64,000 bases of DNA from Saprospiraceae bacterium (GTDB taxonomy: Bacteria > Bacteroidota > Bacteroidia > Chitinophagales > Saprospiraceae): contig JAHDFB010000002.1 in NCBI GenBank assembly GCA_020628475.1, forward strand, positions 21,483-85,482, given 5' to 3'. Position 1 is the first letter of the stretch. Every line of letters begins with the position of its first letter. The notes below the pieces were generated by a model. The model saw nothing but the letters and a program-made list of their open reading frames with translations. It did no database searches and was not told where the DNA came from. The position numbers were made by a program, and so were the translations under genes. Below, one piece after another: positions 18,184 through 26,749 of the stretch.

Positions 18184-21162
18184 TTACGCGACGACACTAT
18201 AGCGGACATCTTCTACATAAGCCTGCCTTTCTATACGCATCACCTCTATACTCAAAAATCCAAACTCTTCGACAACCTTGCCCACAATCTTATAAATACC
18301 TTTTCCTCGGAAAGGATAGGTCTTGGCCACTGGTGGAAAATGTACGGTATCAATCCAAGCGCCATAATAATCCAAAAAGGTGCCAAATTGCATGCGCTTT
18401 TGATTGGAAGTAGTAGTATTCTTCACCGTGATTAGATAACCAAAAATAGTAATGACTTTATTTTTGTAGGCTTCCAAATTCTTTGACGCCACCACATTAT
18501 TCGGCACAAAATCTTTCAATAAAAGAAATGGATGACACAAAGGAAAGCCCAACAATTCAATTTCATCAAAGGCATTTTCCAAGGTTTCCACTTTGAATGC
18601 TGGCAATGTGAAAGCATGTGGCGTATATCCAAACAACTGTTGTTGATCCCCCTTAAAAGGACTGGTATTTAATCGATGATGTGCGTTCCACAATAAAGTT
18701 CGTTTATCCAAACCCGTAAATCGAAAAGCATTGATGCGAATCAAAATATCCAATTGCTGAATACTGATCAACACTCGATCTAAAAAATCGTCTAAAGAAC
18801 GAAAGGCTCCTTGTTCTTTACGATCCTCAATGATTCTCTGAGCAACATTGACCTCCAAGCCCTGTAATAAATGCATCCCCAGATAAATATCATCCCCATA
18901 AAGCCAGGTGTAATAAAAACTCTTATTAACACAAGGAGCATTGATATTTCCACCCAATCTACGCGCCTCATGAACATATAATTCCGTCCTGTAAAATCCT
19001 CCACCATTATTGATCACTGCCACCATATATTCCAACGGATAGTAACATTTCAAAAACAAGCTCTGATAACTTTCTACGGCGTAAGATGCACTATGTCCTT
19101 TCGCAAAGGCATATCCGGCAAAACTTTCAATCTGACGCCAAATGTCAAAGGTCGTCTCATCCGGATAGTTCTTGGCTCGGCAATTCGAAATAAATTTTTC
19201 TTTAACCTTCTGAAATTCCTCTCTAGAGCGATACTTTCCACTCATCCCTCGACGCAATACATCCGCTTCGCCCAGATCCAAACCAGCAAAATGATGCGCT
19301 ACTTTGATCACATCTTCTTGATAGACCATCACGCCATAGGTCTCCGGCATAATCTTTTGTAAAATAGGATGCGCCAATTTACGTCGATCTTCATCCTTAT
19401 GTCGCATGATATATTCCCGCATCATACCGCTCTTTGCTACCCCTGGTCGAATAATCGAACTGGCCGCCACTAAGCCATGATAATTATCTACACCCAACTT
19501 CATAAAGAGCATACGCATGGCAGGTGACTCCACATAAAAGCAACCAATACAATCTGCCAAACTGATCATGCGGTTGATTTTATCATCCCTGAAAAATGGT
19601 TTTACATCATGTATATCGATCAGAGCATCATTCGGTTTATTGACTCTGACAAGCTGCAAAGCATCCTTTATTTTTCCCAGGCCTCTTTGTCCTAATATGT
19701 CGTATTTATACAATCCAACATCCTCCGCAACAACCATATCAAACTGCGTCGTAGGAAAACCCTTCGGTGGTAAATCCGTTGCCGTAAAATAATGAATCGG
19801 TCGCTCGGAAATAATAATCCCTCCTGCATGTATACTCAGATAATTCGGCATCCCTTCTATTCGTTTGGCATACACAAGCACTAACTGAGACAACTTATCC
19901 AACTGCTCAAAACTAAATTTTCCACTGCTTAATTTATCCATTTCATGCTTCGGCAAACCAAAAACCTTCCCCAATTCACGCACCGCAGCACTATGCTTGA
20001 ACGTATTATACGTTGCTAATAAAGCAACCTGCCCCTCTTGACCAAAGCGCTCAAATATATAACGCGTCACATCTTCACGGTCTCTCCAAGAAAAATCAAT
20101 ATCGAAATCTGGCGGACTCGTCCGATACAAATTCATAAAGCGCTCAAAATAGAGATCCAACTCAATAGGATCTACATCCGTGATTCCCAATAAATATGCG
20201 ACGATACTATTCGCCCCACTCCCTCGTCCCACATGATAATACCCTTTGCGCTGTGCATAGTCCACGATATCCCAATTCACCAAGAAAAAAGGAACAAAAT
20301 CCATCTTCTCGATCATTTCTAGTTCCTTCTTCAATCGAGACTGTATCGTATCATTAAGCGTTGGATAACGATATTTCAAACCCTTTGCACATAAGTCCTT
20401 GATCAGTTGTTTGTCCTCTGCCTTATTCCCCGAATAGCTCCATTTGTTTTGATGAGGTCGATCCTTCGAAAAATCAAAATCTATACAACACTGATCCAAC
20501 AAACGCTGTGTATTATCAAGCATCCAAAGATCATTTCTGTATGCCTCCTTCAAGTCTTCCATCCGAAGGTACAAGTCCTTTTCGGAAGCCTGTTGTTCTG
20601 GAGTCAATTTGCTCAATAAGGTATTATTGTCAATCGCTCGAAGTAATCGATGTGTATTGAAATCCCGTTTATTTCTAAACGAAAAACTATTCAGCGCGAC
20701 CAACTTGTCCCGATACTTCGAATACTCAGAAAAAGGCAACTTTGATAATTCAAATCGATTGACACCTATGTATTCGTATGCTTCGAAATGCGTTTTATTC
20801 AGTGATCGTACTTGTTCAAAAGGGTAAATAACATAAACGTCCTCCATCGGAGGGGTACTCTCCGGAAAATCTGTTTTCGCGTGTTTATGTTGAGACAAGA
20901 AGGCATTAATGTTCTGAAAACCTCTATTCGTTTTAGCTAGGGTCAAATACAGTTGTCTAGGTCCTGCCCTGAAATCAACGCCCAAGATTGGCTTGATCCC
21001 TTTTGACTTCGCCACACGTACAAAATTCAGACAAGCCGACGTATTATTGACATCTGTTATGGCAACACATCTTGCTCCATCCGCAACCGCCATATCAACA
21101 AGCATTCGCTCCGAAATCGTACCATATCGCAAACTATAATATGTGTGACAACATATATACAT
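18184..21162 (-). CDS. dnaE: Second DNA polymerase III alpha-like subunit (DnaE-type, probable error-prone)
   Basis: About 992 residues, shorter than replicative DnaE (about 1160 or more). The N-terminal PHP domain opens MYICCHTYYSLRYG, where the first His of the usual HxH pair is replaced, so PHP nuclease activity is doubtful. The palm has HVGRGSGANSIVAYLLGITDVDP and catalytic aspartates in PDFDIDF (about 351-357); the helix-hairpin-helix segment and OB-fold follow. ATG at 21162 is used; it overlaps the SRAP stop by one base (TGATG), so translation is coupled. In an operon with dinB and SRAP, and facing a LexA-like repressor, it is best read as the polymerase of a damage-induced mutagenesis cassette, comparable to DnaE2 systems. 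Confidence 0.9.
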   Translation of the reverse strand: MYICCHTYYSLRYGTISERMLVDMAVADGARCVAITDVNNTSACLNFVRVAKSKGIKPILGVDFRAGPRQLYLTLAKTNRGFQNINAFLSQHKHAKTDFPESTPPMEDVYVIYPFEQVRSLNKTHFEAYEYIGVNRFELSKLPFSEYSKYRDKLVALNSFSFRNKRDFNTHRLLRAIDNNTLLSKLTPEQQASEKDLYLRMEDLKEAYRNDLWMLDNTQRLLDQCCIDFDFSKDRPHQNKWSYSGNKAEDKQLIKDLCAKGLKYRYPTLNDTIQSRLKKELEMIEKMDFVPFFLVNWDIVDYAQRKGYYHVGRGSGANSIVAYLLGITDVDPIELDLYFERFMNLYRTSPPDFDIDFSWRDREDVTRYIFERFGQEGQVALLATYNTFKHSAAVRELGKVFGLPKHEMDKLSSGKFSFEQLDKLSQLVLVYAKRIEGMPNYLSIHAGGIIISERPIHYFTATDLPPKGFPTTQFDMVVAEDVGLYKYDILGQRGLGKIKDALQLVRVNKPNDALIDIHDVKPFFRDDKINRMISLADCIGCFYVESPAMRMLFMKLGVDNYHGLVAASSIIRPGVAKSGMMREYIMRHKDEDRRKLAHPILQKIMPETYGVMVYQEDVIKVAHHFAGLDLGEADVLRRGMSGKYRSREEFQKVKEKFISNCRAKNYPDETTFDIWRQIESFAGYAFAKGHSASYAVESYQSLFLKCYYPLEYMVAVINNGGGFYRTELYVHEARRLGGNINAPCVNKSFYYTWLYGDDIYLGMHLLQGLEVNVAQRIIEDRKEQGAFRSLDDFLDRVLISIQQLDILIRINAFRFTGLDKRTLLWNAHHRLNTSPFKGDQQQLFGYTPHAFTLPAFKVETLENAFDEIELLGFPLCHPFLLLKDFVPNNVVASKNLEAYKNKVITIFGYLITVKNTTTSNQKRMQFGTFLDYYGAWIDTVHFPPVAKTYPFRGKGIYKIVGKVVEEFGFLSIEVMRIERQAYVEDVRYSVVA

Positions 21163-21992
21163 CACTGATTAAATAAATCCAATTGATCGTTTTGCTTTCG
21201 TTTTCTAGCCGTTGTTTCACCCATACCCTGCAACTCCAACTCCTGATAAAAGATGTATTCAAATTCTTTTTTAAGTTGTTTTCCTACAGGTTTCAGCACC
21301 GCAACATCTTTATTCCTTCCAGATTTTATCGCGGTAGATATCGGATATGCATTGAACTCATGATCATCAAAAGGCTGCATCATCGCCGTTACCTCACTGA
21401 GTGGAAGATCCTTATCCAACCATCGACCCTCATCTTCTTCTGCCAGAATCAGCGGACTCCTATGGTGCGGAATTTTCTGTAATAGGGATGTTGGTGGTGT
21501 TGTAATAATCGCAAAACTTCTTGTAATTTCTCCACTTTGTTTATCGATCCATTCATCCCAAATACCCGCCATCGCAAACGGCCGTTTGTGATGTCTTCTA
21601 TAAACCAGATAAGGCTCGCTCAATTTCTTCGTTGTAGAGCCTTCTACAAAAGCATCCGCGATGACCAAACAACGCTGTGATCGGATGGCCTTTCGAAACA
21701 TGGGTTTCTCTATAATCCCCTTCGCGCCTTTATAGGCCGGATCATTTTCTTTATTGTGATTGCCCTCACTGCGCGCATTAATCACATAAGTCTTTTTGGT
21801 CGCCCAAGAAGGCGTAAAACCAAATCTAAACAACTGAGCTTTCTTCGGTTCATCACTTGTGATCACCAAGGCCTCATCATTCGTACTCACATTCGGATTT
21901 AACTCAAAACGATCCAAAATTTCCGATACATCGATTTGAAATTCCTTCTCAATAACTTTTAACTTCGTTATGACAGCGTATCTTCCACACAT
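21162..21992 (-). CDS. SOS response-associated peptidase family (SRAP/HMCES, YedK-like)
   Basis: 276 residues. The protein opens MCGRY, exposing the catalytic Cys2 that forms a thiazolidine link to abasic sites in single-stranded DNA. INARSE supplies Asn72, AFVEG the active-site Glu117, and KIPHHRSP the His at 176/177, all in SRAP order. YedK/HMCES proteins shield abasic sites from error-prone processing. It sits between dinB (20-base gap) and the second dnaE (overlapping stop-start), which fits a role in damage tolerance. The C-terminal tail (about 235-276, rich in Lys/Arg/Gln) is an extension beyond the core fold. Confidence 0.94.
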   Translation of the reverse strand: MCGRYAVITKLKVIEKEFQIDVSEILDRFELNPNVSTNDEALVITSDEPKKAQLFRFGFTPSWATKKTYVINARSEGNHNKENDPAYKGAKGIIEKPMFRKAIRSQRCLVIADAFVEGSTTKKLSEPYLVYRRHHKRPFAMAGIWDEWIDKQSGEITRSFAIITTPPTSLLQKIPHHRSPLILAEEDEGRWLDKDLPLSEVTAMMQPFDDHEFNAYPISTAIKSGRNKDVAVLKPVGKQLKKEFEYIFYQELELQGMGETTARKRKQNDQLDLFNQ

Positions 21993-22012
21993 ACTATTCT
22001 TATTTTATTGTA

Positions 22013-23224
22013 TTAAGCCGTTCGATGAGCCAACACGATCGGCGGCTCTCCATTAAATGGATTCATCATTCCTCCGATGCTCTTCGCCCCCATCGTAGAC
22101 GCACGAATCACACTACGACTTCCATATTTATTACGAATCACATCCATAGCCTGGTATAAATTGGCCGTACATTGCGTATTCTCAAAGAGGCTCATTTGAT
22201 AATTACCCGATACTAAACTACTAAATCGAACTCCAACCAAGCGTATAAGCAATCGCTTATTATACAATTGGTCAAATAATTCCAGCGTTTTACTGAGTAA
22301 ATTATGATCGGCCGAAGTATAAGGAATCTTTGCTTGCTTGGTATGTGTATTAAAATCTGAATATCGAATCTTGATGGTAATACAAGAAGTCAATTTCTGG
22401 CCATTTCTCAATTGAAAGGCAAGGTTTTCCACCATTGCACTGATCAAAGTCTTCAACTTCTTCACATCGGTTGTATCTCGACCAAATGTTCGCTCATTGG
22501 AAATAGATTTACGTTCGTGATATTGAACCAACTGACTATGATCGATTCCATTGGACTTTAACCAGATCGATTTTCCATGTTTGCCAAATACCGACTCCAT
22601 CATTTCAACAGGCATTTCTTGCACTGTTGCGACCTTTTTGATCCCCAAATGACAGAGCGTCTGAAAGGTTTTATTCCCCACCATCGGAATTTTCTTAACC
22701 GATAATGGAGCTAAAAAAAGCTTTTCATAACCCGAGTCGATTTTAATTTGATTATTGGGTTTTGCCTCTCCGGTAGCTACCTTCGATACTGTTTTATTAA
22801 TCGAGAGGCCAAAGGATATGGGCAATCCCGTATCGCGAATAATCTGGTGCCTCAACTCTTTGGCAAATTTATAACAACCAAAATGTCGATCCATTCCTGT
22901 CAGATCCGCATAGAATTCATCTATACTGGCTTTCTCCAAGACAGGTACTCGCTCCTTCAAAATCTCGGTAACCGCCTTCGAATACTTCGTATAGGTTCCA
23001 GCATTTCCCTTGATAACAACCGCCTCCGGACATAATTGTCTTGCCATTTTCATAGACATCCCTGAGTGCACACCAAAGGGCCGCGCTTCATAGCTCGCTG
23101 CTGATACGACCCCTCGATCTCCGGTTCCTCCTACCAAAATCGGGATGTTTTTCAAGCGGCTATCCAACAATCGCTCCACAGACACAAAAAAGGTATCTAA
23201 ATCTAAATGTAATATTGACCTCAT
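22013..23224 (-). CDS. dinB: Y-family DNA polymerase IV (DinB)
   Basis: 403 residues. Catalytic acidic residues D8 (LHLDLDTFF) and D102/E103 (ASIDEFYADL), and the likely steric-gate Phe13, align with E. coli DinB almost without gaps. ARPFGVHSGMSMKMARQLCP is the conserved fingers region, and the little-finger domain occupies the C-terminal third. The enzyme bypasses lesions by translesion synthesis. No clear C-terminal beta-clamp motif is recognised. It is the first gene of the dinB-SRAP-dnaE operon; its ATG is 15 bases from the first of four palindromes shared with the divergent S24 repressor, so it is probably repressed until DNA damage. Confidence 0.94.
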   Translation of the reverse strand: MRSILHLDLDTFFVSVERLLDSRLKNIPILVGGTGDRGVVSAASYEARPFGVHSGMSMKMARQLCPEAVVIKGNAGTYTKYSKAVTEILKERVPVLEKASIDEFYADLTGMDRHFGCYKFAKELRHQIIRDTGLPISFGLSINKTVSKVATGEAKPNNQIKIDSGYEKLFLAPLSVKKIPMVGNKTFQTLCHLGIKKVATVQEMPVEMMESVFGKHGKSIWLKSNGIDHSQLVQYHERKSISNERTFGRDTTDVKKLKTLISAMVENLAFQLRNGQKLTSCITIKIRYSDFNTHTKQAKIPYTSADHNLLSKTLELFDQLYNKRLLIRLVGVRFSSLVSGNYQMSLFENTQCTANLYQAMDVIRNKYGSRSVIRASTMGAKSIGGMMNPFNGEPPIVLAHRTA

Positions 23225-23238
23225 GAAACTACAATAGA

Positions 23239-23314
23239 TTGGTAATAATTACAAATAAATGGAATATTTCCAACTTTATAGTAATTTTTACCAAAAAATT
23301 GGAAATATTACCAA
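23239..23314. promoter_or_regulatory. Four-operator array between dinB and the S24 repressor
   Basis: Four 16-base near-palindromes fit TTGGWAATATTWCCAA. They are TTGGTAATAATTACAA (23239-23254), AATGGAATATTTCCAA (23258-23273), TAGTAATTTTTACCAA (23279-23294, reverse reads TTGGTAAAAATTACTA) and TTGGAAATATTACCAA (23299-23314). Their starts are 19, 21 and 20 bases apart, about two helical turns, so bound dimers would lie on one DNA face. They fill the 109-base divergent gap and are the obvious targets of the adjacent S24 repressor. Confidence 0.7.
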
Positions 23315-23329
23315 AAATCAATATTTTTG
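23299..23329 (+). promoter_or_regulatory. Candidate promoter of the S24 repressor gene
   Basis: TATTTTTG (23322-23329) matches the -7 consensus TAnnTTTG, and TTG at 23299-23301 lies 20 bases before it in the -33 position. That -33 element is inside the fourth operator, which fits autorepression. The -7 box ends only 4 bases before the ATG (23334), so the transcript would have almost no leader. Confidence 0.45.
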
Positions 23330-23333
23330 ATAT

Positions 23334-24095
23334 ATGGATCTCCCGATAGAATGTCAAAGACTCAGAATCGTTCGCGAAAGCTTAAACGAAACGCAAAGCT
23401 CGTTTGCGAAAAAACTAAACATTGGTAATAGTACGACTGATTTTGAGCGCGGTAGAACCAAACTTAGCGGTATACTTGTCCTCAAACTGCTCAGCGAGTA
23501 CCATATAAACCCCTTATGGTTATACGGTCAAAGCGAGCAAAAACACCTCAATCCAAATGCCCTCGAATTGCACCCAAAAGTCGTCACGATCAATGATACC
23601 GGCTACGAAAACATCCTCATGGTCAATGAGAAAGCAGCTGCAGGATACAGCGGCAACCTAAGTAACCCAGCTTATTATAAAGAACTCCCAGCCTTCTCCT
23701 TTCCCCTAGCGGAATATCGCAATGCCACCTTCCGAGGATTTCAAGTCGAAGGATTCAGTATGACACCGATCATACAACCTAGCGAATGGATTATCACCAA
23801 AGCCATTGCGAACATCGAACAAATCAAGGATGGTAACATCTATGTTATCGTGGAAAATGAAGGTATCCGGATCAAAAAAGTCATCAATAATAGTTCCAAT
23901 CAAACACTCAGTTTGATATCCATCAATCCCGAATACGCCCCAGATGTTATTCCCTATGCACAGGTGCAGGAAATCTGGGAATATCACAGTAAACTCACCA
24001 AAGAAATCGCCCATCAATCCCCGAATAAGAAGCTAGAAGAAATGCATGCCGATATTAAGACCCTGCAAGAAGAGGTCGCCAAACTCAAGCAATAA
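23334..24095 (+). CDS. LexA/CI-like repressor: HTH plus S24 autoprotease
   Basis: 253 residues. An XRE-type helix-turn-helix covers about 8-65 (LRIVRESLNETQSSFAKKLNIGNSTTDFERG). The S24 domain (about 92-210) has a possible self-cleavage site at A103-G104 (EKAAAGYSG), nucleophile Ser142 in VEGFSMTP and the general-base Lys181 in IRIKKV. The C-terminal 30 residues (KKLEEMHADIKTLQEEVAKLKQ) look like a coiled coil. The protein should repress the dinB-SRAP-dnaE operon and itself through the four palindromes, and cleave itself when RecA filaments form. That induction mode is inferred from the family and the intact catalytic residues. Confidence 0.88.
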   Translation: MDLPIECQRLRIVRESLNETQSSFAKKLNIGNSTTDFERGRTKLSGILVLKLLSEYHINPLWLYGQSEQKHLNPNALELHPKVVTINDTGYENILMVNEKAAAGYSGNLSNPAYYKELPAFSFPLAEYRNATFRGFQVEGFSMTPIIQPSEWIITKAIANIEQIKDGNIYVIVENEGIRIKKVINNSSNQTLSLISINPEYAPDVIPYAQVQEIWEYHSKLTKEIAHQSPNKKLEEMHADIKTLQEEVAKLKQ

Positions 24096-24102
24096 AAAAG
24101 CA

Positions 24103-24606
24103 CTACAAAGGAATCTGGCCCAACTTTTTCAAATCAACTTTTGTACTAAATCGATCCAATAATAATCGGAGTTTCGGATGAATATACGACTGACAAAAAG
24201 CCGCTTCCGGTCGCCTATACAGATAATTTAACCACTCCTCTTTGTTCTCCTTAAAATCATTAAACATCAAGACCTCGGTAATGATTTTCTTATCAAAATC
24301 AGTCTGCAAGGCACGAAGAATCTCCACACTTTCCATACACTGTTCCTCTGAGAAAACATACACCGCCGAACGATACTTCTCCCGAAAAGCATGCTCAGAC
24401 GTACTCGCATGGGTATATACATGAATCTCTATCAAATCCTTCAAACTGATTTCAAGCGGATCAAAAGACACCAAAACCGCTTCCGAAAAAGTCTCTTGCT
24501 TTCCAAAAGAAGCAATCCAACCCTGCCGCACCGCATTAATACCGCGCAACGACTGAAATACGCCTTCCGTACACCAATGACAACCACCTCCCAAACCTAC
24601 TTTCAT
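24103..24606 (-). CDS. msrA: Peptide methionine sulfoxide reductase MsrA family
   Basis: 167 residues. The MsrA signature GCFWC appears as GGGCHWCTEGVF (Cys9, Cys12), with His in place of Phe. EQGWIAS-like and LIEIHVYTHA segments follow the family pattern (usual TxGYxGG and FxxxHDPT motifs are altered), so this belongs to the short, divergent Bacteroidota MsrA branch. It would reduce S-methionine sulfoxide in oxidised proteins. It is convergent with the S24 repressor gene (7 bases apart). The family is secure by motif; activity with the altered substrate motifs is less so. Confidence 0.8.
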   Translation of the reverse strand: MKVGLGGGCHWCTEGVFQSLRGINAVRQGWIASFGKQETFSEAVLVSFDPLEISLKDLIEIHVYTHASTSEHAFREKYRSAVYVFSEEQCMESVEILRALQTDFDKKIITEVLMFNDFKENKEEWLNYLYRRPEAAFCQSYIHPKLRLLLDRFSTKVDLKKLGQIPL

Positions 24607-24661
24607 ACACGATAAATTTACCCTACTGTAAAGCTATTATTATTCTCCATATGGTTTAAAA

Positions 24662-24768
24662 GGGGGATTGCCAAGCTCCTATCGTCGCTTGCCACCGAGC
24701 TATGCAGGGGTTCGCCGAGCTCCGTGCTACGCACCAGTACTTCGTACTGCCCTTTCTATCTCTATCCC
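24662..24768 (+). repeat. Two-hairpin intergenic element, copy 3
   Basis: A divergent copy that starts GGGGATTGCC and passes through GAGCTATGCAG. It has the perfect hairpin CAGTAC-TTC-GTACTG (24735-24749, 3-base loop) and ends TTCTATCTCTATCCC. It occupies the gap between msrA and the next gene; the rest of the 24607-24904 gap is AT-rich with no other feature seen. Confidence 0.5.
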
Positions 24769-24904
24769 AAAAGAAACCACACGTTTATCCACGATTCAAA
24801 AACCTAGGTATATAAGAACTCGATTAAAATAAACACTCCGATTATAAAAAAGATCTTATTCTTTATATCTTAACACCGAAATAAAAACTCAAACGAAAAT
24901 ATCC

Positions 24905-25315
24905 ATGAAATTTAATGCTCAAAACTTACATCTTGCCAATGATTATATAATCAATAAGATCGTAGAAAACCCCCAAAATGTAAACGAAGAACTATTCACA
25001 ACGGCCAAAGCCATTTATGACGATAGAGCACTCCATTCTTACAGAAAACAAGCGTTTATATCTAAATATCCCGCTTTAAAAGACCAAGTCAAAGATGCAT
25101 TGAAGCGTGGCGAATCTATCGAAAGTCAAATCAAATTTATGGTCGACCATGGCATGCAGGAATCATTTGCAGAAAATTTAGTTGTAGAATTAGATTTCAG
25201 TGTTGAACAGGAATCACAAGAGGCCGTCAGTAATAATCGAAATATGCTTTGGGGAATCCTTGCTATCATACTGTTTGTAGCAAAATGTTCCGCAATAGCT
25301 CTTTCGCAACGATAG
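24905..25315 (+). CDS. Hypothetical protein with C-terminal membrane anchor
   Basis: 136 residues, not assigned to a family. Residues 1-108 are mostly helical and charged (LANDYIINKIVENPQNVNEELFTTAKAIYDDRAL), and the C-terminus (about 113-133, MLWGILAIILFVAKCSAIAL) is a single hydrophobic helix ending in SQR. This would be a tail-anchored membrane protein with the bulk in the cytosol. It is convergent with the membrane-protein gene at 25350-25961. Function unknown. Confidence 0.6.
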   Translation: MKFNAQNLHLANDYIINKIVENPQNVNEELFTTAKAIYDDRALHSYRKQAFISKYPALKDQVKDALKRGESIESQIKFMVDHGMQESFAENLVVELDFSVEQESQEAVSNNRNMLWGILAIILFVAKCSAIALSQR

Positions 25316-25349
25316 AAAGTTAATGCAGGTACCGGTGTCACTATGCATT

Positions 25350-25961
25350 TTACGTTTCCATCATTTTATTAATCTTTGGTTGTACGATCCAAATACCCAC
25401 TGGATAAAACCAAATCATAAAAAACTCGCCTGCGAAGTCTCCGAAGTGAACTTCTCGTTGCAACTCTACCGTTTTAAATACCTTCGCTACAAAATACAGA
25501 GAATGGAAAATACAAAACATGGAAAAAAGGTGTAAAAGAAAAATTACTCCAAAAAGTCCTCCAATCCACTCAATAAATGGTTCAAAAATCGATTCCGGAT
25601 TTGAACTGGATAATACATGAAACATCCCACTAAAGAAGCTAATAAATAGAATCAAATATACTAGTGGAATAAAAAAGAATAGCTTAAACCGTTTCACATT
25701 CATTTTTACATGGTCAGGAAGCTTTTTCTGCAATCCAATCGCTATAGACCATAACCAAGCAAAAAGGATACCCATCGATAAAATCATAATCAGTGGAATG
25801 AATTTCCAATACTGAATCATCATGGCTATATCCTCAGGACCTGATGAAACCACAAAGTTGGACATCATCATTCCCATCATTATACATTGAAAAATCATGG
25901 GTATTGCAAAGTTCAAAAGAAAAATTTGCCAATGTTTTGCCTTTAAAAATATGTTTATCAT
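25350..25961 (-). CDS. Hypothetical membrane protein, about 4-5 helices
   Basis: 203 residues, highly hydrophobic, with membrane segments at about 13-35, 53-75, 92-112, 135-160 and 180-195. Charged loops lie between them (QKKLPDHVKMNVKRFK; KVFKTVELQREVHFGD). The last part, GDFAGEFFMIWFYPVGIWIVQPKINKM, is a pattern seen in uncharacterised Bacteroidota membrane proteins. No active-site or transporter motif is visible. The gene stands alone, convergent with the gene at 24905-25315. Confidence 0.65.
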   Translation of the reverse strand: MINIFLKAKHWQIFLLNFAIPMIFQCIMMGMMMSNFVVSSGPEDIAMMIQYWKFIPLIMILSMGILFAWLWSIAIGLQKKLPDHVKMNVKRFKLFFFIPLVYLILFISFFSGMFHVLSSSNPESIFEPFIEWIGGLFGVIFLLHLFSMFCIFHSLYFVAKVFKTVELQREVHFGDFAGEFFMIWFYPVGIWIVQPKINKMMET

Positions 25962-26158
25962 AGCCGTATTTACTTCAGTTGAATGAATCGATCCTTCTTG
26001 TCATTGTTTTATTGTTCGCTCCTATTGTCCCCCTTTTTCCATACCATGCGGGTATGTAAAGTAAAGAGTATTATATTTTGAGATAAAACAATTTGAATTA
26101 AATTTAACAAGTAAAACACGGTGCATCGATAAAAACGGAACTTATTCTATCAAATAAT

Positions 26159-26734
26159 ATGAAAAATCAAATCTGGTATACGGCTCTAGAATGCTTTGAT
26201 GCGGATAGTCCCTACGAGTTTAGCTGGGAAAAGTATAAAGCTTGGTCCAAATTGACCCATTTATCCGAGTTGGTATCTCTGGATGGATTGCTCCATGATT
26301 TAATATTTGAACCAGATTACAATTCAATGGAAGATTGGGAATTTATCATTACTGAAGGTGAATGGATCACTCCATTTTTCAATTCTTTGGAGTATGTACT
26401 TGAAAAAACAAAAGACATCCCCTATTTCAATTTATTAGCCGTTCGAAAAAGTCCGAATAAAACGAAACTGGGCATTTCTGATGTCTTCGAATTTGTCGGA
26501 TACGACCTCATTGAAAAAGACGGAAATATCAGTGCCTTAACAAATTGCGGTGGATTTGACGAATCTTTTTTACCGAGTGATCTGAACGAATTTGGATTAA
26601 TTTCAGATTGGACATTGGCCAAAAAAATTCAAGCAGATTTAATCGAGCATAACCCCGAGGAGCATCACGCTGATTGCTATTTGTATGAAGTGTGGAGACA
26701 TCAATCGATCGGAAGAAAAAATAAACCCCTCTAG
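26159..26734 (+). CDS. Hypothetical protein
   Basis: 191 residues, acidic and soluble, with no signal peptide. It begins MKNQIWYTALECFDADSPYEFSWEKYKAW and has internal GGFDESFLPSDLNEFGLI and a C-terminal HHADCYLYEVWRHQS. No family is recognised. The pattern of Trp and Asp/Glu resembles small cytoplasmic proteins found near polymorphic toxin loci, but nothing next to it supports that. It is convergent with the gene at 26750-27283 (15-base gap). The 197 bases upstream hold a short inverted repeat (CATACC/GGTATG near 26043) and nothing else clear. Confidence 0.6.
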   Translation: MKNQIWYTALECFDADSPYEFSWEKYKAWSKLTHLSELVSLDGLLHDLIFEPDYNSMEDWEFIITEGEWITPFFNSLEYVLEKTKDIPYFNLLAVRKSPNKTKLGISDVFEFVGYDLIEKDGNISALTNCGGFDESFLPSDLNEFGLISDWTLAKKIQADLIEHNPEEHHADCYLYEVWRHQSIGRKNKPL

Positions 26735-26749
26735 TGTCCAAACGATTTA

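Noticed and set aside
26040-26060. Short inverted repeat CATACC/GGTATG as a terminator
   Set aside because: The stem is only 6 bp and no T-tract follows in either direction.
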